Shown piece after piece: positions 38,614 through 45,754 of a DNA stretch of 46,193 bases. Below the pieces are notes generated by a model. The model was given only the letters and a program-made list of their open reading frames with translations. It was not told the DNA's origin and searched no databases. Position 1 is the first letter of the stretch, and each line of letters opens with the position of its first letter. The position numbers and the translations under genes are program-made. Source of the DNA: DATFEN01 sp035691285 (GTDB lineage Bacteria > Acidobacteriota > Vicinamibacteria > Fen-336); contig DASSJI010000273.1 of assembly GCA_035691285.1 (NCBI GenBank), positions 1 to 46,193 of the forward strand. The letters run 5' to 3'.

Positions 38614-40484
38614 GGCAACTCGAGATTCAACTCCTTCAACGACGGAACGGGCTCCTCGCCGCGCAGCGCGGGCCGGTAGCGCCAGTGCAGCACCGCATCG
38701 GTGATTGCGCCGCGAAGCGGGGCGGGCCCAGCCAGGTATTCGACGCGGGTGACGTCGCCGCTGTTCGAGATGTGAACCCGGAGGCGGACCGAGCGCGCGA
38801 GTCCGAGGCGAAAGCGGAGCACCTGAACCGCCTCGGGGATCTCGCACGAAATGCAGGTCGCTGGAACGACGGGCACAGCTACCGGGGCCGTGGTCGGCGG
38901 CGGCGGCGTGCTCGCTGAGGACGGCAGGGTCGTGCTCGGCGGCGGAGGCGGCTGGGTCGTGCTTGGTGGCGGCGGCTGGGTCGTGCTCGGCGGCGGCGGC
39001 AGGGTCGCACTTGGTGGCGGTCGCAGGGTCGTGCTCGGCGGCTGCGGCAGGGTCGTGCTTGGCGGGAGCGGCAGGGTCGTGCTGGGCGGCGGCACTGGAG
39101 TCGCCATGGTGACCGGAGGCGAGACGATCGGCGCCTCGGGCGCTGGAGCGCGGATCCAGCGCCACCCGACGTAGGCGAGGCCGGCAACCGCCGTCGCGAG
39201 GAGCGCGGGAATCAGGATGGGCGTCGACAGCGTGGGTTTACGCGGGATCCGTGACGGCTCCGGCTGTGGACGCTCCGGCTGTAGGCGCTCCGACCTGGGC
39301 TCGAGTCGCGCGAGGGCCTGGCCGGCGGCGGCGCGCACGCCGTTGTCGGCGTCCTCCCGAAGGGCGGACGCCAACGCCTCCGACGCCAGCCGGGACATCG
39401 GAGGGACGAGCAGCGCGTCGGCGACCAGCCTCCCCAGCGCTTGAACAGCCCCGAGGCGAACGCCCTGCTCCCCGTGTTTCACGGCCTTGACGAGCGACGG
39501 CACCAGGAGACGTGCCTGGGCCTCGCGCGAGAAGATCGGCACCTGGGTCGGCGGCCGCGGCGTGGCCGGACCGGTGGCCGTCTCCGGCTCGTCGCCCGTT
39601 TCCATCTCGTCCGTGGTCTGGCGCGCCAGGCCCGCGCGGGCGGCACGCAGGTCCGCGAGGATCTCGCCGCAGCTCGCGTAGCGCGCAGCCGAAGCCCTCG
39701 CTAGCGCCTTGCGAAGGATGGGCAGGGCCGGGCCGGGGATCTGTCGCGCCAGGGGGCTGTCCCAGTCCGGATCCCGCTCGAGACGACGCATCATCGCGGC
39801 GGCCGGTGTCTCGGCGGGAAAGGGCCCGCGGCCGGTGAACAGCTCGAAGATCACGAGCCCCAGCGCGTACAGGTCGCTGCGGAAATCGAGGCTCTCGCCG
39901 CGCACCTGCTCGGGGCTCATGTACTCGGGCGATCCCACCACGTGGCCGGTGCGCGTGGCGCCGCCGCCGCTGTCCTCTCCCCAGACCTTCGCGATCCCGA
40001 AGTCCATGAGGCGCACGAGGCCGCGGGCGTCGCGCGTGATGTTCGCGGGCTTGAGGTCGCGGTGAATGACGCCCGCCTCGTGGATCGCCTCGAGGCCTTC
40101 GGCGATCTGGATCGCGACGTCGTAGGCCTGCTCCCAGGCGAGCGGTCCGCCTTCCCGGAGGAGACGCCTCAAGTCCTTGCCTTCGACGAGCTCCATCGAG
40201 ATGTACAGGAGGTCGCCGTCCTCGCCGTATTCGTGGATGCCGCACACGTTGCGGTGGCGCACCCGCCACGCCAGCTTGATCTCCGAGCGAAAACGCTGCG
40301 CCAGCTCCGGGTCGCGCGTCGGGCTGGCCTTGAGCACCTTGAGCGCCACGCTCACGTCGAGGGCGCGGTCCTGGGCCTTGAAGACGGTCGCCATCCCCCC
40401 CGCGCCCAGCTCGTCGAGGATCTCGTAACGGCCCCCGACGACCGAGCCTGCGCCGATGCGAGCAGACGACGAGGACGCAGCCAT
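38610..40484 (-). CDS. Ser/Thr protein kinase with TonB-like extracytoplasmic half
   Basis: A 624-residue protein. The kinase domain (about 20-285) is complete: glycine loop DELGAGGMATVF, K49, HRDLKPAN (141-148), DFG (161-163) and GSPEYMSPEQ. HEAT-like helices (about 325-395) follow, then one membrane helix (421-441). The outer part is a Pro-rich tandem repeat (465-521), a CISC pair (544-547) and a domain (about 553-623) with the pattern of TonB C-terminal domains: VRLRVHISNSGDVTRVEYL, then ITDAVLHWRYRPALRGEEPVP. Helix, proline spacer and C-domain copy TonB's layout. It is translationally coupled to the TonB-dependent receptor frame downstream. Its own promoter is at 40506-40534. Confidence 0.9.
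   Translation of the reverse strand: MAASSSSARIGAGSVVGGRYEILDELGAGGMATVFKAQDRALDVSVALKVLKASPTRDPELAQRFRSEIKLAWRVRHRNVCGIHEYGEDGDLLYISMELVEGKDLRRLLREGGPLAWEQAYDVAIQIAEGLEAIHEAGVIHRDLKPANITRDARGLVRLMDFGIAKVWGEDSGGGATRTGHVVGSPEYMSPEQVRGESLDFRSDLYALGLVIFELFTGRGPFPAETPAAAMMRRLERDPDWDSPLARQIPGPALPILRKALARASAARYASCGEILADLRAARAGLARQTTDEMETGDEPETATGPATPRPPTQVPIFSREAQARLLVPSLVKAVKHGEQGVRLGAVQALGRLVADALLVPPMSRLASEALASALREDADNGVRAAAGQALARLEPRSERLQPERPQPEPSRIPRKPTLSTPILIPALLATAVAGLAYVGWRWIRAPAPEAPIVSPPVTMATPVPPPSTTLPLPPSTTLPQPPSTTLRPPPSATLPPPPSTTQPPPPSTTQPPPPPSTTLPSSASTPPPPTTAPVAVPVVPATCISCEIPEAVQVLRFRLGLARSVRLRVHISNSGDVTRVEYLAGPAPLRGAITDAVLHWRYRPALRGEEPVPSLKELNLELP
38922..39092 (-). repeat. In-gene tandem repeat encoding PPPSTTL-type octapeptides
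   Basis: Seven consecutive units of about 24 bases encode variants of PPPSTTLP (one unit has an extra codon; some end in Q instead of L). They form the periplasm-spanning proline spacer of the TonB-like kinase. Such repeats easily change copy number, which would alter reach across the periplasm. Confidence 0.8.
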
Positions 40485-40505
40485 GGATCCAGGGAGCCGG
40501 CACAG

Positions 40506-40534
40506 ACGATACGCTTCCTCACCGGCTCCCTCAA
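40506..40534 (-). promoter_or_regulatory. Promoter of the TonB-like kinase gene
   Basis: On the minus strand TTGAGG (40529-40534) and TATCGT (40506-40511) are 17 bases apart. The start site would be near 40499, about 15 bases before the ATG. The -10 hexamer is identical to that of the divergent promoter at 40543-40571. Confidence 0.55.
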
Positions 40535-40542
40535 GCCGCGGC

Positions 40543-40571
40543 TTGACAGTCCGGCGGGCGCCTCCTATCGT
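40543..40571 (+). promoter_or_regulatory. Divergent promoter of the AAA/TPR ATPase operon
   Basis: A perfect TTGACA (40543-40548) and TATCGT (40566-40571) are separated by 17 bases. The transcript would begin near 40578, with a leader of about 45 bases containing GAGG six bases before the TTG start. Confidence 0.65.
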
Positions 40572-40623
40572 TCGAGCATTCCACCGGAGTGCGCGGACGT
40601 GGCAGTGCCGCGTGAGGTCTGAC

Positions 40624-43365
40624 TTGAGCCACGTGCACGACGGCTCGGTCGGCGTGACCGGAGCGCCGGGCGACCGTGGCGCCGCCGAGCGGGACATCTT
40701 CGTCGGCCGCCGGCAGGAATTGCGCAGGCTCGATGAGCTCTTCGACCAGGCCTTGCGCGGATCAGGGCACCTCGTGTTCGTCAGCGGCGAGAGCGGCATC
40801 GGCAAGACCGCTCTCGTGCGCACGTTCCTCGCCGTCGCGCGCCAGCGCGACCCGTCGTGGACCTACTGCCGCGCCCGCTGCGCCGCCCAGTACGGGCAGG
40901 GCGAAGCCTACCTGCCGTTCCTCGAGGCGCTCGGAAACCTCCTCCTCGGTCCGGCGCGAGAGGTCACGGCCCGCCTCCTCAAGGAATACGCGCCGACCTG
41001 GTGCCTGCAGCTTCCCGCGGCCGGCGTCTCCCCGGAGTCGCTCCGCGAGCAGACGATCGGAGCCACGAAGGAGCGCATGCTGCGCGAGTTCGGCGACCTG
41101 TTCGAGGCGGCCTCGGTCCAGGCGCCGCTGGTGGGCCTCCTCGAGGACCTCCAGTGGGCCGACCTCTCGAGCATGGATCTGCTGCGACACCTCGCGAATC
41201 GTGTGGCACGCCTGCGAATGCTGCTCCTGGTCACCTTCCGGCCCTCGGAGCTCGAGGTGGGCCAGGCCCCGATCCGAGCCGCGGTCGCCGACCTGCTCCT
41301 GCAGCGCGCCTGCGAGGAGTTGCGGCTCGGGCCCCTGAGCGGCGAGGAGGTCGCGAGCTATCTGGACCTGCGCTTCTCGCCCAACGCCTTTCCGCCCGAG
41401 CTGCTCGCGGGCCTCGAGCGCACCGAGGGCCACCCCTTCTTCGTCACGAGCCTGGTGCAGTACCTCGTGGACCAGGGGCACATCGCGCGGCGCGGCGAGC
41501 GCTTCGAGCTGACCCATTCCCTCTCCGCGAAGGACTTCGAGGCGCCCGCGAGCGTCCGCGCCCTCGTCCACCGCAAGCTGGAGGCGCTGGGCGAGGAGGA
41601 ACGCGCCGCGCTCCAGACGGCGAGCGTGATGGGACGGGAGTTCCTCTCCAGCGTCGTCGCCCGAGTGCTCGGCGGCGACGAGATCGCCGTGGAGGAGCGG
41701 CTGCGGCGGCTTGAGCGGGTGCAGCGGCTGCTCTACGCGGTGGGCGAGGAGGAGCTCCCCGACGGCTCGCTGGCCACGCGCTACCGGTTCGCGAATGCCC
41801 TCTATGCCGAGATCCTCTACGACGACCTGCTCGGCAAGCGGCGCGCCGCGCTCCACAAGCGGGCCGGCGACGAGCTGCGGAAGGCCTACGCTGCCCAGGC
41901 CCCGCGGGTGGCCGCGCAGCTCGCGGTGCACTTCGAGCGCGGCCGGGACTTCGCGGGCGCGAGCTGGGCGCTGTCCCACGCGGCTGGGAACGCGGCCGCG
42001 CTCTACGACAACGCGGCCGCCGCCGCACGCTACGACGAGGCGATCGCGTTCGCGGACCGCCTGCCCGAGGCCGAGCGTCCGACCCTGATCCTGCCCTTGC
42101 TTCGGAAGCGGGGCGCCGCCAGCATGGCCATGACCCGCTTCGGGGAGGCCGAGAAGAGCTTCGCGCGGATGCTCCAGCATGCCCGCCACGCGGGCGACGC
42201 GTCCCTCGAGTGCGCGGCCCTGGCAGGACTGTGCAACGCGCTCTTCTTCTCGCACCGGATCGAGGAGATGGCCGTGTGCGCCGAGGAGGCGTGGCGCGCC
42301 GCCGAGCGCTCCGGAAGCGCGGCCCTCCAGCTGGAGGCGATGCTGCTCGTCGCGCAGCTCGCCCAGGAGGAGGGCGACCTGGCCGACTGCGGCACGCTGC
42401 TCGAGGACGGTCTCGCGGTCGCGAAGCAGCTCGGCCAGAAGCCGCTCATGCTCGCGGCGACCGCGCTGCGCGGAGTGCTCCACTACTGGCACGGGGAGTA
42501 TCCCCTCGCCGAGGCCCGCCTGGCGGAGGCACACGACCTCGCCCACGAGCTCCACGACGGCTTCAACCTGCTGTTCACCACCCGTTTCCTGGGCCTCGCC
42601 CGGGTCAACCTGGGACGCATCTCCGAGGCGCTCGGGTGCTTCCGGGAAGGCATCGAGGCGGCGCGGCGCAACGCCGACCGCTTCTGGCTCCCGACGCTGT
42701 CCAGCCACATGGGCTTCCTGCATAGGGAGCTCCAGGACATCCCCGCGGCCATCGAGCACGACCGCGAGGGCTTGCGCCTCGCGCAGGCCCACGGCTACGG
42801 CGAGGCGGAGAGCGGCGCGCTCCTGAACCTCGCTATCGACTACACGCTGGCCGGCGAGCTGGATCGAGCCCTCGAGTTCTTCGAGGAGTCGCAGGCCGTG
42901 GCTCCGAAGAGCTGGTTCGCCTGGCTCACCGAGCTGCGGCAGCTCTCCGCCCTGGCGGGGTACTGGCTGGCCCGCGGCGACCGGCGGCGCGCAGCCGAGC
43001 AGGCTTCCCGGCTCCTCCCGCAGGCGCGGCGGCGCGGCGCGCTCGTCTACGTCGTGGCCTCCCATCGTCTGAACGCGGAGTGCGCCCTGGCGGACGGCGA
43101 TGCAGCGGCGGCCGCGGCCTGGCTGGAGAAGGCGCGCGCCACCCTCGGCAGCGCCTCGGCTCCGCTCGAAGCCTGGCGCGTGCACGCCGTGGAAGGACGC
43201 TGCCGCGCAGCGCTCGGCGATGGGGCCGGCGCCAGCGCCGCATGGGGCCGCGCGGCCGCGCTCGTCCAGGCGATCGCCGAGACAACCGACGAGCCGGCTC
43301 TGCGCGCGACGTTCCTGGGATCACCCTCCGTCCGCGAGGTGCTCAACGGCGCCGGTCTCGCCTAG
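40624..43365 (+). CDS. Stand-alone AAA (STAND-like) ATPase with TPR repeats
   Basis: A 913-residue predicted cytoplasmic protein. An AAA_16-type NTPase begins at about residue 25 (IFVGRRQELRRLDELF), with Walker A GESGIGKT (55-62) and Walker B LLEDLQWAD (172-180). A helical regulatory part follows, and from about 450 to the end there are many TPR-like helix pairs (for example AEARLAEAHDLAHEL, GRISEALGCFREGIEAARR). Relatives are usually joined to an adenylate cyclase, a Ser/Thr kinase or a LuxR HTH domain; none is present here. The TTG at 40624 is chosen for the GAGG six bases upstream and the promoter before it; GTG at 40633 is the alternative. The FHA-transporter gene starts two bases after its stop. 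Confidence 0.85.
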   Translation: MSHVHDGSVGVTGAPGDRGAAERDIFVGRRQELRRLDELFDQALRGSGHLVFVSGESGIGKTALVRTFLAVARQRDPSWTYCRARCAAQYGQGEAYLPFLEALGNLLLGPAREVTARLLKEYAPTWCLQLPAAGVSPESLREQTIGATKERMLREFGDLFEAASVQAPLVGLLEDLQWADLSSMDLLRHLANRVARLRMLLLVTFRPSELEVGQAPIRAAVADLLLQRACEELRLGPLSGEEVASYLDLRFSPNAFPPELLAGLERTEGHPFFVTSLVQYLVDQGHIARRGERFELTHSLSAKDFEAPASVRALVHRKLEALGEEERAALQTASVMGREFLSSVVARVLGGDEIAVEERLRRLERVQRLLYAVGEEELPDGSLATRYRFANALYAEILYDDLLGKRRAALHKRAGDELRKAYAAQAPRVAAQLAVHFERGRDFAGASWALSHAAGNAAALYDNAAAAARYDEAIAFADRLPEAERPTLILPLLRKRGAASMAMTRFGEAEKSFARMLQHARHAGDASLECAALAGLCNALFFSHRIEEMAVCAEEAWRAAERSGSAALQLEAMLLVAQLAQEEGDLADCGTLLEDGLAVAKQLGQKPLMLAATALRGVLHYWHGEYPLAEARLAEAHDLAHELHDGFNLLFTTRFLGLARVNLGRISEALGCFREGIEAARRNADRFWLPTLSSHMGFLHRELQDIPAAIEHDREGLRLAQAHGYGEAESGALLNLAIDYTLAGELDRALEFFEESQAVAPKSWFAWLTELRQLSALAGYWLARGDRRRAAEQASRLLPQARRRGALVYVVASHRLNAECALADGDAAAAAAWLEKARATLGSASAPLEAWRVHAVEGRCRAALGDGAGASAAWGRAAALVQAIAETTDEPALRATFLGSPSVREVLNGAGLA

Positions 43366-43366
43366 C

Positions 43367-45754
43367 CTGAAGCTGCGCGGGCGGGTCGGAGACGTCGAGC
43401 GGGTCTTCGTGCTGCCGCCGGGCGAGACCTGCGCCGGCAGCACCGGCGACAACGACATCGTGCTCCCGGTGCGCGGCGTCTCGCGGCGTCATGCCCGCTT
43501 CCGGCTCGACACGGGCGGAGCCGCGGTGGAAGACCTCGGCAGCCGGAACGGCCTCTTCGTCAACGGCTCGCGCGAGGAGCGGGCGAGCCTCGCGCCGGGC
43601 GACGAGGTCCGGCTGGGGCCGGTGACGCTGGCCGTGGAGGAGGCGCGTCCCAGCGAATCGCCGACGCCGAGGGTCGTCGCGTCGGGCATCGCCGAAGTGC
43701 CGGTGACCGCCGCCATGCTCGCGGCGGGCGCGCTCGTGGCACAGCAGGTCGTGGGAAAGGCGGTCCGGGACGCCCTCTTCCTGTCGAGCTTCGGCGTCCG
43801 GCTGCTGCCGCCCATGATCATGGCCTCGTCGCTCGTCGCCATGGCGGCGGCGCTGGCCTTCTCGCGGGCCCTCGCGGCCCGGCCCCCCGCGCAGGTGATC
43901 CCCGCGGCGGTCGCGGCGAACGCGCTCCTGCTCGCCGCGGAATGCGTCCTGTGCCTGTTCCACCCGGCGGCCGCGGCCGTCGCCCTCTACCTCCACCTTG
44001 CGGTCTTCGGCGGAACGCTGGTATCGGGCTTCTGGTCGGTGCTCGGCGAGCGCGTCGATCCCCACACGGCGCGAAGCCTGGTGGGCCGGATCGGCCTCGG
44101 GGCCTCGGCCGGAGGAGCGATGGCCGGCCTGTTCGCCTGGGGTCTCGCCGGCCGCATGCCGATCGCGGGGCTCGTCGCCGGCATGGCAGGGCTGGGCCTG
44201 CTCTCCCTGGTGGCCCTGTGGCGCGTGCGCGGCTCCGCGCACCGGGACGAGCCCGAGGCGGCGCCAAGCGGCGACGGTCCGCCTCGTGCACTCCTCGGCC
44301 TCCGCATCCTGGGCGAGGTCCCATACCTCCGCCACCTCGCCCTGGTCGTGGCCCTGGGCGCGGTCAGCGAGGTGCTGCTCGACTACGCCTTGAAGGCCGA
44401 AGCGGCCCGTGCCTTCCCGGCCGCCTCCTCGCTCGTCGCGTTCTTCGCCCTCTTCCAGGCCGGGATCGCCGTCACCACCCTGGTGACGCAGGGCGCGCTG
44501 GTGCGGAGCTCGCTCGAGTCGCTGGGCCTCGCGGGCACCGTGGCCCTGTTGCCGGCCGCGGCCCTGCTCTGCGGCCTGTCGGGCGCCCTCGCGCCGCTGC
44601 TCGCGACGGCGGCGCTGGCCCGCGGGGCGCAGAGCGTGCTGCAGGGATCGCTCTTCCGCGCCGGCTACGAGCTCCTCTTCACCGCCCTCCCGCGCCACCG
44701 CAAGCGCCCGACCAAGACGATCGTCGACGTGGGCTTCGACAAGCTCGGGGGGGTGGCGGGCGGAGGTCTCGCCCTCGCGCTCGTCTGGCTGGGTCCGACG
44801 CCGGGCACGTCGCGCCTCTTCGTCTGGAGTGCCGTTTGCTCCCTCGCGGCCCTGCTCTTGACCCGCCGTCTCCACGGGGGCTACGTGGCCGCGCTGGAGG
44901 AGAGCCTGCTGTCCGGGGCGGTGCGCCTCGATCGTGCCGCGGTTTTCGACAGCACGACGCGACTGACGATGGCGAGCACCGGCCTGTGGCTGGAGCCGCG
45001 CTCCAGCCTGACGGGCGCGCTGACGGCCGAGCCGCCGCGCGACGGAGTCGGCAAGGCGGCCCGGGATCTCGCCTCCGACGATCCCGCGCGCGTCCGCGGC
45101 GTCCTGCTCCGGCCCGAGGTCCTGGACGTCCGCCTGGCCTCGCTGGCCGTGCCGTGGCTCGCCCGTGACGAGCTCGCCGCCGAGGCCGCACGCGCGCTGA
45201 AGGCGATCGCGCCGCGCATCGCCGGTCTGCTGGGGGACGCGCTGCTCGAGCCGACACATCCGGCTCAGCTGCGTCGCCGCGCGGCGCGCCTTCTGGCGAC
45301 GGCGCGGGGCCCCCTGGCCGTCGAGGCCCTGGTCCGAGGGCTCCACGATCCCGACTTCGAGGTGCGCCAGGCCTGCGCCTCCGCTCTCGTCCGGCAGCGA
45401 GAGCACGCCGACGCCGCCGTCCCGGCGGACGCCGCCCATGACGCGGTCGCGCGCGAGCTCGAGCGCACCGATCCCGTCGAGCCGGAGCGGAGGCTGGACC
45501 ACGTCTTCCACCTGCTGGAGCTGGCCCTCGACCGCGAGCTGCTGCGCATCGCCCGGCGATCCATTCGGGAGGGCGGCGCCCTCCGCGGAACTGCGCTCGA
45601 GTATCTGTCGGCCGTCCTTCCCGAGCCCGTTCGGCGCGGGGTCTTCGTCCTCGCCGGCGAGGCGGTCCCGGAGAAGACGCGAAGGCCGGCACAGCAGCTG
45701 GAGGAGGAGCTCCTGCGGCTGTCGCGTTCGGGCGCGCCGGAGAAGGCGCGATGA
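43367..45754 (+). CDS. FHA domain fused to ATP/ADP-carrier-like transporter and HEAT-like repeats
   Basis: A protein of about 795 residues. Residues 5-92 form an FHA domain, with VSRRHARF and DLGSRNGLFVNG, which binds phosphothreonine peptides. Residues about 110-530 contain ten to twelve helices in an MFS-like arrangement resembling Npt/TLC ATP/ADP carriers (GKAVRDALFLSSFGVRLLP, RSLVGRIGLGASAGGAMAGL, RPTKTIVDVGFDKLGG). The last 230 residues are HEAT-like helices (LAVPWLARDELAAEAARAL, FEVRQACASALVR). No ATG, GTG or TTG precedes the first FHA strand, so CTG at 43367, two bases after the ATPase stop, is the best start. The ATGA end overlaps the next gene. Transport substrate is not proven by sequence. 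Confidence 0.82.
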   Translation: MKLRGRVGDVERVFVLPPGETCAGSTGDNDIVLPVRGVSRRHARFRLDTGGAAVEDLGSRNGLFVNGSREERASLAPGDEVRLGPVTLAVEEARPSESPTPRVVASGIAEVPVTAAMLAAGALVAQQVVGKAVRDALFLSSFGVRLLPPMIMASSLVAMAAALAFSRALAARPPAQVIPAAVAANALLLAAECVLCLFHPAAAAVALYLHLAVFGGTLVSGFWSVLGERVDPHTARSLVGRIGLGASAGGAMAGLFAWGLAGRMPIAGLVAGMAGLGLLSLVALWRVRGSAHRDEPEAAPSGDGPPRALLGLRILGEVPYLRHLALVVALGAVSEVLLDYALKAEAARAFPAASSLVAFFALFQAGIAVTTLVTQGALVRSSLESLGLAGTVALLPAAALLCGLSGALAPLLATAALARGAQSVLQGSLFRAGYELLFTALPRHRKRPTKTIVDVGFDKLGGVAGGGLALALVWLGPTPGTSRLFVWSAVCSLAALLLTRRLHGGYVAALEESLLSGAVRLDRAAVFDSTTRLTMASTGLWLEPRSSLTGALTAEPPRDGVGKAARDLASDDPARVRGVLLRPEVLDVRLASLAVPWLARDELAAEAARALKAIAPRIAGLLGDALLEPTHPAQLRRRAARLLATARGPLAVEALVRGLHDPDFEVRQACASALVRQREHADAAVPADAAHDAVARELERTDPVEPERRLDHVFHLLELALDRELLRIARRSIREGGALRGTALEYLSAVLPEPVRRGVFVLAGEAVPEKTRRPAQQLEEELLRLSRSGAPEKAR

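Noticed and set aside
38851..39174. Plus-strand frame encoding a VVLGGGG repeat.
   Set aside because: It is the complement of the Pro-rich spacer of the kinase; repetition comes from the sense repeat.
40624..43365. LuxR/MalT-type transcription activator.
   Set aside because: No helix-turn-helix domain is present at either end of the protein.
43343..45511. 722-codon minus-strand open frame opposite the FHA-transporter gene.
   Set aside because: Antisense shadow; the plus strand carries clear FHA and transporter motifs.
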